A DNA stretch of 64,000 bases from Apostichopus japonicus (Eukaryota; Echinodermata; Holothuroidea; Aspidochirotida; Stichopodidae). The notes beneath the pieces were generated by a model that ran no database searches, was not told the DNA's origin, and worked only from the letters and a program-made list of their open reading frames with translations. The stretch spans positions 14,400,876-14,464,875 of the forward strand of contig NC_092567.1 in NCBI RefSeq assembly GCF_037975245.1. The letters run 5' to 3'. A program made the translations under genes and the position numbers. Shown piece by piece: positions 11,401-23,621 of this stretch. Position 1 is the first letter of the stretch; each line of letters opens with the position of its first letter.

Positions 11401-14400
11401 TGTGTTGTATTCATGGCAGCTTGTCAAAGCTTGTTGATCAGTTGCAGACAGGACTCTTCATCATTCAGAGAATGTGAATGGATGCTGTTATTTGATTTGA
11501 TTTTTTTTTTTTAAGAAGTCTAAGGATAGTATTTCCTCATTGCTAAAGCTGGCTTTTTCTAATAATAATAAATGAGACTTATATAGTGTCAAATCAGTAG
11601 ACAAAAGTCTAAGATATGACTCATGTAAAATTCTTTGCTTTATACTCACCCAAAATAGCAGGAATATTTCAAAGTTTGTGAAAACTTTTTTTTTTTTTAT
11701 CTTTTATTAGAAATTCAGTCATAATGTTTCAAATTTTCCAACTTGAATAAGTTGGGATTCTTGTCTATTATTTAATGTAATTTTAACAGATCTAATCCCT
11801 GAGGGTTCCTTGTGTTGCACAATCTAATTATTTGCAACCATAAGCTCTCTAGTCTAGTACCTGCTGACACATTAATTCTGATTTCATCTGTAAGTATCAC
11901 TATTTCTGTCGCCATATCAGTATTAGATTTTATCAGTTCCCTCTCCCTTTGATTGTCAGGTGCTGCCAGAGCTTTTGGTGAGTCTGTGAAACCTCATACA
12001 GAACTTCTCAGAGTTTGCAAGCAATACTTTGGAGAAGACAAACCATTGGATTCCCCACAAATGAAAATGGCACATGTAAGCTACTGTACCATATACTGAG
12101 CAAATATCAGTTATATATTTATATACCTTTAGCCATTATATGCACTCTTCTGCTTGCCACATCGGGACCTTACAGTACCCCTGGTAACCTCATTTTCCTT
12201 CATATTCTCCAAATCATACTCCACCTTTGCCATATACATCTAACACCATTCAACATTACCCTTCTCCCCACCCCCTTCTCTCCCCCCCCCTCTACTTTTA
12301 CCCTTTTATACAACATGTATGATGATGCATGACTTAAGAGTACGAAGATGCGGCTTACAGATTCGTTAATGGTTGTGTACAAATGAGGTTATAGTATCAT
12401 GACCCATGCAAGAAGGTTTCAACTAAGAAGCAAATTTTGTCGAAGGTTCTGTTTGGTTTTTATCTTCCAAATACTTAATCTCGTATATATATTCGGTTTT
12501 GCTCATACCTGGTATCTTCAGACAGTTTTCTCTCAAATTGTATTTGTTTATCACAGTTATAATGTTTCTGAGTGCTTTAGTTGCTTTGTTAATTCCTTAG
12601 TAGGTGACAAGGCACACACATACTACACATAGAAGTGTAATTTCATCACTGTCGTTCATCCATGTGGTACTTGTTTGGGCACACATACTGCGCATAAGAG
12701 GGTAATTTCATCAATGTTGTTCATCCATGTGGTACTTGTTTGGGCACACATACTGTGCATAAGGGGGTAATTTCATCAATGTTGTTCATCCATGTGGTAC
12801 TTGTTTCAAACTAAGTACTGAGAGCTGAACTCTGTTTGTTTTTGTTTATTTGTCATTGTAAACCCTCAGGTTCCAGAGTCTGCTACTCTGACATATCCTA
12901 TGAATGAGAAGACAGGAGAAATGTACCCTTACCCTCTGGTCTCAATCCATAATGTCCACATCTTCCCAGGAATACCAAAACTGATGGAGAGAGCTTTTGC
13001 CTCTTTGAAGGTAAATTCTGTAAGAAATAATTAGTTAAAGGCATTGAAGACTCGCCCCAAACCACGTGCAGCCATCTGAAAAAGTTAACTTTCTGTTGCT
13101 TGCAAGTGACGTTTTGTTAGTGTCCCTACAAAATGCAGACAGTAATGAAATGTGATAACTTGTTATCTTTAGCTGGACCTGAGATGTCCATCGCTGTATC
13201 GTTTGTACACTGTGCTGTGGGTATTGACTGCAGCTGTATGTACTGACTGTACACTAGTGTCTTATTACAGATGGTAGCAAGCTGTGTGTGTATTTTCTCA
13301 GATCCGACGGTGGCGTTTAACACTTCTGTTATACCTACAGTATTCGAAACGAGGTCAAATTACTGGCATTAGACATTTCTTTTTGCGCGAGTCTTCACAC
13401 CCTTTAACCTGCATTTATTTGTTACCGTCGACAAATGTCTTGGTGCCTTTCTTTTAAACCTTCTGTTGTCTTATTGTTGTATTATGGGGGTTCCCTGTCT
13501 CTCATCTGTCTCTATGCATCAACCATAAACTCAACCATAAAACTATAAAAAACAGGCTATTTTTCCCTGCAACACTTTGTTACAATATTCCTGCAAGGCA
13601 CATATTGGGTGAAGCTACTGTAACATGCTGGCCTACCCATGACTTGTTGCAAACGTATGGACTTTCAAATCTTGACAAATTTTAAATGAATTTATCTGGC
13701 AACATGCAATTCCCTGGCTTTTGTGCTGAAAATGTTGTTTTGTTTTGTTTTTAGTATGTACAATCATTCCAGAAGCTAAGCAAACAGTCCAATTGTTTTA
13801 CATTTTAAGGACAAATCAGAAGTAATATTACAAAAAGTAAGCTTTTGAAGATCTGATAAGTGTCATCACAGAGCACCTAACTAATCTATTACCCTAAGTA
13901 GCAAATCTTTATCAGTGAAAGCCGAAAACAAACAATGGATGTTCACTGATCTATATATTACCCTTGTAAGCAAATCTTAATCAGCCAAACCTTAAAAAAA
14001 GAAAACAATAGAAAATTCATTGAACTCATAGAATTAGTTTTTTAGGAAAGGGGGCAGGGGCGGGGGAGGTGGAGGGAGTGCAAGAACCAATCATTTTACC
14101 TCCAATATGACTTACACATAACATTATGTTTGTATGTCTTTTCGGTTGTTGTGGTGTTGTTAACAATTTGTAAGCAGTGACTATACCATTTAAATAAGTT
14201 GGTAATATCTGATATTACTACAAAATCATGTCTTGTAACATAGCCTTACAATATGTCATTTTGCAAATTTGAATCAACTTTCTATAAAAAAAAGGGGGTA
14301 TTTTGATGTTTTGACATTTCATGCCATTTCAGAAAACTGTGCTTTACCCTTTTGCATACAAATCACTAACAGTATCTGGTTTGTCATGATTTTTGGGGGG

Positions 14401-17400
14401 TTATTCCTTGTGTTGCAGCATGATGTGATTGCAAGTTCTCCTTACACGTACCCTTTTACCCGAATATGAAAGTAGCCAGTTAATTGCAATAGGTTTTCTT
14501 ACATGCCGCTCTGGTTTGCTATTTCACAGAATGTGCTGTTCGGTGGGTCGGATGTAGCCTTCCATCTTCATGAACTTTATCTCAGCGTTAAAGAGCTGGA
14601 GGTTGCAGATGTCTTGAATGAATTTGTTCAAAAGTATGAGGGCATTATCAATGTTGGATCCTACCCTGAATGGTCTAACAGGTTAGTCTAATCGGTATCA
14701 CTTGTAACTCTTACTATTTCAAACTGTTCTCAAATTATTCTTTCATTCTTTCTTTCATCAAGGAAAATCAAACCTTTTGCCTCTTGTAAAGTGGCACCAA
14801 ATGGTGAGGACAAAGTGAACAGCATTGTGATCTGCTAAACTAGGCAACCCAGCCACTTTGAATTAAGAGCCCTCTGATATTTAAAGGATCATTTATCAAT
14901 ACCTAACACTTGACAAATTTATGCAACTTGGACTGATGTTTTTTAATGGTATATTTCATATCAAAGGTGAATATTCCTTACTTTAGTTAATATCCTTTCA
15001 TCTTTTTTTATTTTTTTTTTTTATGATTGTTTGCCATTGCAGCTACTTTTCTGTCAAGATAACTCTAGAGAGTAATTCTAAAGATGACCTTGAGAATGCT
15101 GTCCTCGATTTAAAGCAGAGACTACCAACAGGTAAGAAGAGCTGTTTAGGTTTGAATTTCTTTGTTTAAATCTTTAGAGCAAGGGTCTCAGCTGCTTTCT
15201 CTTTTCTAATTCTTTTCTTTTGCTAAAGGCTTTTATTATTGGCTGACCTCGTCAACTATCTTGAAACGGTGACAGTACAGAATGTCAAAGGTCAGGTTAT
15301 CTTAGTACTGTGAGTTGTCAGGTTTTAATGATGCCTTAAATGTGTAAACATTATCCATTGTTGTGTAGATCGATAGGAAGTCAGTTATATGTGGAAACAT
15401 CAGTTACGAGGAGAGGGACCGATATATTTTTGGAAATGATTTCGGGTATTTGCTATCCCACAACAAACTCTCGGATTCTCTACAAACAGACCGTGCATAC
15501 AAGTTTTGAACAGAATTGGTTCGAGGGTTTTATAAGGAAACGAATAGAAACTGCACATATTATTTTTCATTGGAATTCCTTAAGGGTGTAATGTATGTAT
15601 AGCTGTGTTTTACCTGGAATTTGCAACAGTCTTTGGGAACTAAGGCCATGGCTACAGCAAAGATGACATTTTCTTACCTTAAAGGCATTGAATACTCGCC
15701 CCAAACCGTGTGCCGCACTCTGAAATAGTTAACTTTCCAATGCTTGCAAGTGAAGTTCTTTTCTTGTCGCTACAAAATGCTGAGACAGTAATTAAACATG
15801 ATACCTTAATTGTTATCTTAAGCTGGACCTGAGATGTCCATTGCTGTATCGTTTGTATACTGTGCTGTGGGTATTGACCGCAGCTGCAAGTAGTGACTGT
15901 ACACTAGTGTCTAATTACCGACGGTAACAAGCTGTGTGTGTATTTTTGGGATCGATGGTGGTGTCTAACACTTCTGTTACACCTCATTGGAAACTAGGTC
16001 AGATTACCAACATGAGATGTTTCTTTGTGCGCGAGTCTTCACTCCCTTTAAGTCTGCCAACATCACAGGAACAGTGGAATGAGGCAATGTAAAAAGGTTT
16101 GCACATGAGAAATAATGCATGACGTTAAATTTTATGGGACACAGTATTTCTGTAATGGACTATGTGGTTAATACTCGCTCCTTAGGGTGCAACCAAATGG
16201 TTCGCAACTGTTAAGATACATTCGTTAAATTGAGGGTGTTCCATTTTCGTGTGAATATCACAAGACCAGGTCAGAGTGATATAAAGTTGAAGCCCATTGC
16301 AGACTGCAATGTTAATATTCACCTCTAAGGGATATACATACCATTGAATGGAAAACTGTCACATGTTTTATTATATCTTCTTATTACATGATATACATGT
16401 CACTGCATATGCCTGCTTGGCCTGTGTACAAATTTCTCTTTCTGTTAAAATAAGTATAAGGGTGTTCATTTCAAAGTATCTCTTTGGGGCTTTCTATGAA
16501 TAAAATGGAAAGTTTTGAAGGAGAAAAGGGGGGTTTCTTCTTCTTCTTCATAACGGTGCTTTGAAATAAGCAGATGATATGCTCTTTCCAAATTTCATAT
16601 CATTTCTGAACCTTTTAGCCTACCAAACACCCACAAATGGTCAGGTGCTTTTAAAATCAGGCTCCTGTGAAGTGAACTATAAGATCTTACCAATGACATA
16701 TTTAAAAAATAAAGACAGGAAACTGGGCTTGTAATTCTAAGGTCACTGTGTCAAATTAAGGTCAAATTAAGATAAAATTAAGGTCACTGGAATAAATTCT
16801 GTTCTAGGCAATGACCTCTTTGCTCTCTCAAAAGTCTTGTATCATTTCCCTGTCAGTTTTCTGTTCATGGTTTTCTCATAATTACTCTATTTTTAGACAG
16901 TATAGTAGAATTTGAGAAGGATCCCATTGCTAAGGCTTCTCAGGCAGTGTATTCCTTGGCTGAGCAGGAGGGAGACTTTCCAGTCAAAGTGCAATCCGCT
17001 GTGAACATAATAGAAGAAGCTTTGGAGAAGTATCCACTGACTGATATATGTGCTGGGTTTAATGGAGGCAAGGACTGCACAGCCCTGCTTCATTTATTCT
17101 ATGCAGCTGTTAAAAGGTTAGAACGCTAACAGTCAACATGTAGACACTTCAGATTGATAGCTATGTATGCAGTCGAGTAATATGTTATTATAAGTAATTA
17201 GGGTTGTTTAAAGTTAAATTTTTTTCAAGTTTTTTATGGAACTAGATGATTGTGAATCAAACAAAAGAGCTCATCTTTCTGTTGGATATAAATATGTTTT
17301 AGCTAAAACGTGATATTTCTTTATTTCCCTCACTCCTTACGGTGTGATAAGGAGTACTTTGATGCTGTTATCACTAAAACTAGAATGCTTGCTATTCGAT

Positions 17401-20400
17401 AAGTCGTGGTCAAATTTGTAACTAATAGCTCTAGTTTAGGGTCAAGTCAAGGAAGTACCATTAATGTTCACATGTTATGATGTGTCTATTTTAAAAGGAA
17501 TCTCTGCGGACGAACTTTCTTGTAGAAATGTTCTTTTCCGCTGTTGATAAAAGATAGACGAATTAAAAGAAAAACAAAGACATTTTCAGCTGAGGTACCC
17601 TTTGAAGGTGTGTTAGGTGTTAACAAAGTATATATTTGAGTTTGCACAGGTGCTATGAACGTGAGGTAGGTGTTGGCAAAGTAGGTCTGGTTTTGTACAT
17701 GTATGTCCTATGAACATGTGCTAGGCGTTAACAAAGTATGTTTGGTTTTGTAGATGTTCTATGAAAATTAGGTAAATGTTGGCAAAATTGTTGGTATTAA
17801 CTATTAAAAGTAAGAGGCTGTCTCCAGATGTTTAACATCCATTGTGTGTTTATCCTACAAACTAACAAGATTTCCAGACTTGATGAAGTAACCACTGATG
17901 AGTGGAATTTACGCTATAAGCACTACCAAGTGTTTTAATTAAGATCATTAGATATGTGTATGTAGATCACAAGTTTCTTTATGTTATGCTTCTTGTATAT
18001 TTTATCATATTTCTTTACTGTCGTATTTCTGTAATTTATTGCAGGAAGTATCCTGATTTAGAGAACACACTTCAAATACTCTACATAGAATCAACACATG
18101 GGACATTCCCTGATGTAGAGAAGTTTTTCAAAGCTTCAGTTAAAAGGTGAGAAAACTTTATTCTTGACAGTTAGTTTGTTCCTTATCTCTGTAATGAGTC
18201 TTATGGTTCCAACAGACCTGTAGTTAATATCAAATTAACATTTATTTTATAATTGACAAGCATTGCCTTCTGTATAATTGCGTATTAACAGACGTAAATA
18301 ACAAAAGCTGGCTCATGTCATCTTAGTTTCTATAGTCATGTTGTGACAGGGATCTGCACTTTCTGCAGTAATGTTACTAATGTCATCACAGGGTTAAAAG
18401 GATTGTCTGGTGGCCCAAAGAAGTTACCTTAAAATGATTAATAGTTTTCCAAACATGTTGTCAAAGTATGAGAACACTAATGTTGCATTTGACAGAGAAA
18501 CTATTTTTTAATCCTTAAGGATGGACATTTCCAATATGATTTGAACAGTACAGAATGTGACGTAATCTATGCTAATGCAGATTGCGACATAACCCACGCT
18601 CCGTACAGTACCTACAGTAATTACAACAAAAACCGTGTTTGTATACAGATTAATTTCTTCCTGAATTTTCGGTGAAATTTCTTATAAATTAGATATGTTT
18701 TCAAAAACTCCTTAAGCCGCCTTATATATGGTAGATCGGTGGTTTCGTGGTCTTTGTGTAACACAAGATAAGTTTTAACAGCAGACTCTTCGTTGTTTAT
18801 ACATCGCGCTATCCAGCTCCACCGCATGTAGGCTACTGTAACATTTACTATCGGACAGTTCTGCGAAGCCTAAGCTTCTCGGTACTATATTCTGCTCTGA
18901 CATCGATTCCGCCAAGTTTCATCTTTCGGTGTTCCGAATACTTTTCAAGTTACCTTTTACTGTAAATTTTATCTGTGAATTTTATTCAGCTATCGATTTC
19001 GAAGAACAGTTTATGAACTGTGGTTTGAGTGTGAGAGTGTATTATGTGCAACGCTATAAAAGTATACCAACTGGGCATGGTAGGATATACGTTCGCAATA
19101 TCTACGTAATATATAATAGGCAATCACCTGTGTGTGTACATGTGAGAGTGTATTTGCTGCGGAAATGGGAGTGCTAACTTCAAGTCGTCTGTTTTGCCTA
19201 CTGTATTTGCCTGCGCTACGAACAAACGGTACTTTTGGTGAGAAACTGGTGAGTTTGAAAACCAGATTTCTACAAGAAGAAAACGTCGAATGGGGACAAT
19301 TTTTGCATGGTTAGAAAGAGAAAAATAAGAACTACACAGGCAATGTATCAAAATCTTCCACCAGACAATTCCTTTAATGTGACTGATGTCATGACATGAA
19401 TGTACTGTCATGTCTTCTCTGTCACCACATCAAACAACAGTTGTATTACCTGATGGTTATGCTTCGTTCTTGTTTACATTTATCATGTATTCCCTAACAG
19501 GTATAATTTAGAACAAGTAACAGTAAAAGGAAGAATCAAAGAGGGTTTGCTGGAGCTGAAGAAGACCCATCCTAAGATAAAGGCAGTACTGATGGGAACC
19601 AGGAAGAGTGATCCCTATTCAGGTATGAGAAATAAAACAGCCTCTAGAAGACTACCCTACTTAGTTCATTCTCATAGTTAATATTACTGTCATTAAAACT
19701 ACTCCAAAGAAAGAACCCACATATATTATTCACACAAAAATGTGAACAAGTTTTGTGAACACTCTTAGAAAGCACTGAATACAGACATCTTCAGATCCCA
19801 TTTACTATGTCAATAGTTGACATAATACATGAGAGAAACAAACATAATACTGTGTTTGTTTGTTGTTTTTTTTTCTTCAAATGGTGTTCAGAGTTTTGAG
19901 TCACTTAGCAATATACAGTATGTCTTCTTTATTCCAATGAAAAGATTTGGAATATAAGTTTGTATAGATATTATATATCAATTTGTTTAGTTATTGTACA
20001 CAAGCAGGGCTTCCACAAATTATGAGGAAGGAATGTCACTAAATGATGCTATTCAAAAATGTTTAAAAATTAATAATCATTCTATCTGTTACAAAATATA
20101 TTTGTATTAAACCTAGGTATAAAGTTTGCCATTGAAAATTTTCAACGGTTTCCAAATCGTCCAAGGACACCTGGTTCCTGTTCGCACAACTAAAATCAAC
20201 TTTGGAGGTCGTCAGGCAGATGGCTAGTTGTTTACATCCAATTCATATTGCAATGTAACTGAATACCACCAAATAGGTTAAATGATCAAGTGGAAGCACC
20301 TGCTATCACTTTGGAGGTACTGAAGTAAAACAGAAGTAGTGGTAGGCCTGGGATCCACTTGAGAGTGAGTTGTTATTGCCCAAAACTGGTGTGCTGTTCT

Positions 20401-22401
20401 CCAAACCTACACATCTCTCCTACAGTGAACATACTGGTGTTTTGTTCACCAAACCTACACATCTCTCCTACAGTGTACATATTGGTGTTCTATTCACCAA
20501 ACCTACACATCTCTCCTACAGTGTCCATATTGGTGTTCTTTTCACCAAACCTACACATCTCTCCTACAGTGTACATATTGGTGTTCTATTCACTAAACCT
20601 TCACATCTCTCCTACAGTGTAAATATTGGTGTTCTATTCACCAAACCTAGACTTCTCTCCTACAATGTACAATTGGTGTTTATTCACATAACCTAAACAT
20701 CTCTCCTACTGTGTAGATATTGCTGTTCTATACACTAAACCTTCACATCTCTCCTACAGTGTACATATTGGTGTTCTATACACTAAACCTACACATCTCT
20801 CATACCGTGTATGTAGATATTGGTGTTCTATTCACCAAACTTATACATCTCTCCTACAGTGTCCATATTGGTGTTCTATTCACCAAACCTACACATCTCT
20901 CCTATATTGTACATATTGGTGTGCTATTTACCAAACCTTCACATCTCTCCTATAATGTACATATAGCTGTTCTATTCACCAAACCTACACATCTCTCCTA
21001 CAGTGTACATATTGATGTTCTATTCACCAAACCTACACATCTCTCCTACAGTGTACATATTGGTGTTCTATTCACCAAACCTACACATCTCTCCTACAAT
21101 GTACATATTGGTGTTCTTTTCACCAAACCTACACATCTCTCATACCGTATTGGTGTGCTATTCACCAAACCTACACATCTCTCCTACAATGTACATATAG
21201 GTGTTCTATTCACCAAACCTACACATCTCTCCTACAATGTACATATTGGTGTTCTATTCACCAAACCTACACATCTCTCCTACAGTGTACATATTGGTGT
21301 TCTATTCACCAAACCTACACATCTCTCCTACAATGTACATATTGGTGTTCTTTTCACCAAACCTACACATCTCTCAAACTGTATTGGTGTGCTATTCACC
21401 AAACCTACACATCTCTCCTACAATGTACATATAGGTGTTCTATTCACCAAACCTACACATCTCTCCTACAATGTACATATAGGTGTTCTATTCACCAAAC
21501 CTACACATATCTCCTACAGTGTACATATTGGTAGTTCTTTGATAGTTTGCTACATTTCTTCAAACAACAAAACGTTAAGACCTGTTTGTCCAAACAGACA
21601 AATTCATTAAAAGTTTGCCCTGTTTGCAATCAAATTACATCATGAAGAGGCTTAAGTTAAGTACACTCCACTCTCTGATTAGCTCAAAGTTGTGTATTGT
21701 TCCATTCAACAGATAATTATGAATAGCTACGTTAACAATGATAATGAATTATGGGTTGTCTTGTAACACTTTTTTTACAGAAACATTACAACCATTCAGC
21801 CCGACAGACCCTGGTTGGCCAGAGTTTATGAGAGTGAATCCAATGCTTGATTGGTCCTATCATGATGTTTGGACCTTCCTAAGGTCACTCAGCTTACCTT
21901 ATTGTAGACTCTATGATAAAGGGTAAGTCTGCAAGGAATAAAAAACAAGTGCTTCTCTTCTTAGTCAAATATTCATCTTATTTCTTTAACAACTTGATTT
22001 ATCACTCATAAAAGCAGCAGTCTCAAACTTTAACTATACTTGAGATGATTCTATTCGTTGTAAGTTTTTCTCCCCTTTCAACAATACTGCTAAGATACTC
22101 ATCCCGCAAGTCATCCTCTCTGGCTTTCTGTCTGTTTTTAAAAAAAAAAATTATTGCCATGAAAACATTTGATTGGAAATTGCACCTTTTGTCTAATATT
22201 GTGCCTCCTGGTTTCTCTTGAATAATTAGGTATACCTCCCTGGGAAGTGTAGCCTCTACCACGCCTAATCCTGCCCTACGTTATCTATCTCCGTCCGGCG
22301 ATGTCCTCTACAGGCCGGCCTATACCCTACGAGATGGAACCCACGAAAGGACCGGCAGAAAACCATCAACATCATCTCTAGATAATAACAAACAGGACTG
22401 A
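6780..22401 (+). CDS. FLAD1: FAD synthase (FLAD1-type), complete 12-exon gene
   Basis: FLAD1 makes FAD from FMN and ATP. Twelve exons (6780-6900, 9682-9776, 10617-10740, 11960-12075, 12870-13010, 14530-14681, 15043-15131, 16897-17116, 18045-18146, 19501-19622, 21781-21922, 22230-22401) join without a frame break into 531 residues; every intron is GT-AG. The MoaB/MogA-like domain covers about residues 36-280: GDEILKG at 43-49, [10 protein letters not shown] at 100-109, FPGIP at 184-188. The PAPS-reductase-like domain covers about 325-510: P-loop-like NGGKD at 335-339, MGTRKSDP at 418-425, FSPTDPGWP at 433-441, SLGS at 478-481, RPAY at 503-506. Length and domain order fit animal FLAD1. The N-terminus [17 protein letters not shown] is basic with no acidic residue, like a mitochondrial presequence (inference). 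Two cysteines that I recall just before FSPTDPGW in mammalian FLAD1 are absent here. Starts at 6759 and 6807 are in the same frame; 6780 has A at -3, and an in-frame TAA lies at 6756. Confidence 0.93.
8353..8415. repeat. (TA)n microsatellite in FLAD1 intron 1
   Basis: Nearly pure TA dinucleotide run with one AAA interruption. Confidence 0.95.
9682..9776 (+). CDS. FLAD1: FLAD1 coding exon 2
   Basis: Acceptor CACACAG and donor GTACGT. Codes for residues 41-72, including IGDEILKG and the LDTN motif that FLAD1 shares with the MoaB/MogA and CinA families. Enters at phase 1 and ends at phase 0. Confidence 0.93.
10617..10740 (+). CDS. FLAD1: FLAD1 coding exon 3
   Basis: Acceptor TTCTAG and donor GTATAT. 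Codes for residues 73-113, with the hallmark GGIGPTHDD motif of the molybdopterin-binding-like fold. Ends at phase 1. Confidence 0.93.
11560..11613 (-). mobile_element. SINE/LINE 3'-tail fragment (FLAD1 intron 3)
   Basis: On the minus strand it reads GACTTTTGTCTACTGATTTG, then an ACTATATAAGTCTCATTTATTATT-like tail. This matches the tail at 63712-63798. It is a short remnant of a dispersed retroelement family with ATT-rich 3' ends. Confidence 0.65.
11960..12075 (+). CDS. FLAD1: FLAD1 coding exon 4
   Basis: Acceptor TTGTCAG and donor GTAAGC. The split Gly codon 114 and the following AARAFGE align with the AxAFGDE segment of animal FLAD1. Codes to residue 152, ending at phase 0. Confidence 0.92.
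12610..12806. repeat. Three-copy 65-bp tandem repeat in FLAD1 intron 4
   Basis: Unit GGGCACACATACTGCGCATA and following; the second and third copies start at 12677 and 12742. The first copy is more diverged. The last two differ at only a few positions, so they were probably duplicated recently. Confidence 0.9.
12870..13010 (+). CDS. FLAD1: FLAD1 coding exon 5
   Basis: Exactly 47 codons, phase 0 at both ends. Codes for residues 153-199 with [15 protein letters not shown], matching the conserved PLVSVxNVYxFPGIP segment of FLAD1. Confidence 0.93.
13035..13407. mobile_element. 373-bp TTAA-bounded MITE, copy 1 (FLAD1 intron 5)
   Basis: Bounded by TTAA at both ends. The terminal inverted repeats resemble each other: TTAAAGGCATTGAAGACTCG on the left, and the reverse complement of the right end reads TTAAAGGGTGTGAAGACTCG. 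No coding capacity. A second copy of identical length lies at 15679-16051. The TTAA target suggests the piggyBac or Kolobok type; which one cannot be decided here. Confidence 0.85.
14530..14681 (+). CDS. FLAD1: FLAD1 coding exon 6
   Basis: Acceptor TTTCACAG and donor GTTAGT. Codes for residues 200-249 and two bases of 250. It ends in GSYPEWSN, the counterpart of GSYPDWxSN in the family. Confidence 0.92.
15043..15131 (+). CDS. FLAD1: FLAD1 coding exon 7
   Basis: A T-rich tract precedes the acceptor TTGCAG; the donor is GTAAGA. Codes for residues 250-279 ([10 protein letters not shown] onward to RLPT), the end of the MoaB-like domain and the linker. Ends at phase 1. Confidence 0.9.
15679..16051. 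mobile_element. 373-bp TTAA-bounded MITE, copy 2 (FLAD1 intron 7)
   Basis: Same orientation, length and ends as the element at 13035-13407. Internal similarity is high, with small indels that balance out. It places homologous direct repeats on both sides of FLAD1 exons 6 and 7. Confidence 0.85.
16897..17116 (+). CDS. FLAD1: FLAD1 coding exon 8
   Basis: The largest exon, residues 280-352. It starts the PAPS-reductase-like domain and holds [16 protein letters not shown], with the NGGKD nucleotide-binding loop at 335-339. Acceptor TTTTTAG; donor GTTAGA, a weaker donor. Confidence 0.95.
18045..18146 (+). CDS. FLAD1: FLAD1 coding exon 9
   Basis: Acceptor TTGCAG and donor GTGAGA. Codes for residues 353-386, including NTLQILYIE, which matches the NPLQILYI strand of FLAD1. 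Confidence 0.93.
19501..19622 (+). CDS. FLAD1: FLAD1 coding exon 10
   Basis: Acceptor CTAACAG and donor GTATGA. Codes for residues 387-427 with [14 protein letters not shown], the conserved MGTRxxDPY segment of the FAD synthase site. Ends at phase 1. Confidence 0.94.
20390..21535. repeat. 48-bp minisatellite in FLAD1 intron 10
   Basis: About 24 copies of a 48-bp unit (TTGGTGTTCTATTCACCAAA, then CCTACACATCTCTCCTACAG and TGTACATA). Because 48 is a multiple of 3, the array is open in two frames: as a 16-residue repeat [16 protein letters not shown], and in another frame as [17 protein letters not shown] shortened unit (CATACCGTATTGGTGTGC type) recurs near 21140 and 21375, which marks a higher-order repeat of about 235 bp. 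It lies between FLAD1 exons 10 and 11, so it is intronic and not a gene. Confidence 0.95.
21781..21922 (+). CDS. FLAD1: FLAD1 coding exon 11
   Basis: Acceptor TTTTTTTACAG and donor GTAAGT. Codes for residues 428-474 with [20 protein letters not shown] and the [10 protein letters not shown] segment, both diagnostic for FAD synthases. Confidence 0.95.
22230..22401 (+). CDS. FLAD1: FLAD1 terminal coding exon 12
   Basis: Acceptor AATTAG. Codes for residues 475-531 and the TGA stop at 22399-22401. It includes [18 protein letters not shown] and YRPAY, which match the human C-terminal region, followed by a divergent polar tail (Thr, Ser, Asp, Asn, Lys). Confidence 0.93.
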
Positions 22402-23621
22402 TGTAATATTCAAGAAATGTAAATAATAACATATAATGTGCACAATTATATATTTCCATTAATAGCTCCAAAGTTTTACAAATAATATTCTTTGAGTTGC
22501 TAAAAGTATAACAGGTTTTACTAACAATTTGATGGAAACTCATGGAATCCAAAGCTGAAATTATTTCAAAATTAGAAAGGAATTCTTGTTGACAAGAGTT
22601 TTTTTTTTCATAATTTGGGGAGGACGAATATTGAACAGTGTTTCTAAACTGAGAGAAAAAACTGATTACAAATCTTGTTGAAGTATTTTTTAATTTTTTT
22701 CACTGTGCTTTTCATAGTTGTGTGCTGTTCTTTTGAAGGTCACTTTTATACACTGCTATAGAGCAACTAATGCTACAAGTTGCTGACAAGAAGAAATAAG
22801 TTCTGATGCAAAATGCAAATTTATGCAAAAGTTCTTCCGCCTTAGTTTTTAAGAGCTGTTGCGACTTTGAAACCAAAATCCTTTTTCTCGCCATAATTAT
22901 TTACAAAATTGTAACATGTGATACAATAATTCAGCCAAAAAAAGAACGAAAAACTCAAATTTTACATGAAGAAATCATAATAATCCTTAAGGTTGCATAA
23001 TTTGTTTTTTTTCCTTGATAAATAATAATGAACTTTCACTTCAGTGCAAAAGTTCAAATACAATTCGTGAGCATTTGAGATTTTAATATTTAATCTGCAG
23101 GTTTATATTTATTTTGTTGGTATGAAAAATTTACACGATGAACTATATCATCAAAAACATTAGTCACAATGAAATTATAATTTCCTTTAATGTAATTGCA
23201 TTGAACTACATATAGAATAATTCTTTTGTCTTGTTTCTTTTTAATTTCTTTTAATGATTTGACCACCCCAGTATTTTTAGACTTGCAGGAATTTTCAATT
23301 TTTCATACACCATAACCCAGGTTTAAATAGTAAGGTAAAATAGAAAATATTCCCATCATACTTGGCATCATATTTATATATTTAATATTGTCAAGTGCCC
23401 CAAAGATAGTGACAAAAAAAATCAATTTGTTTGTGTACTCTCATGTTGAAAATTTGGTTCTTTAAGAAAATAAATAGTTTAATGACGGATTTGAATGATG
23501 AGAATATTAAAGACATTTATTATTCAAATAATAATAGCAAGTCATAGTTATTATTTTTCATACAACTACCTCTGTACTAGTGGTCCATCTAGCCTGGTTA
23601 TCTCAGGAATGACTTAGTATA
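22402..23621 (+). other. Presumed FLAD1 3' untranslated region and downstream flank
   Basis: AT-rich sequence after the TGA. A canonical AATAAA lies at 23469-23474 and could be the polyadenylation signal, giving a 3' UTR of about 1.1 kb. This is inference; no cleavage site can be seen. Confidence 0.4.

Noticed and set aside
17885-17920. CTGATGAG near a hairpin, possible hammerhead ribozyme
   Set aside because: The following GAAA core is missing (GGAATTT instead) and stems II and III cannot be drawn.
20720-21610. 296-codon open frame with a 16-residue repeat
   Set aside because: It is the translation of the 48-bp minisatellite inside FLAD1 intron 10. A second frame is equally open, so it is not evidence of a gene.
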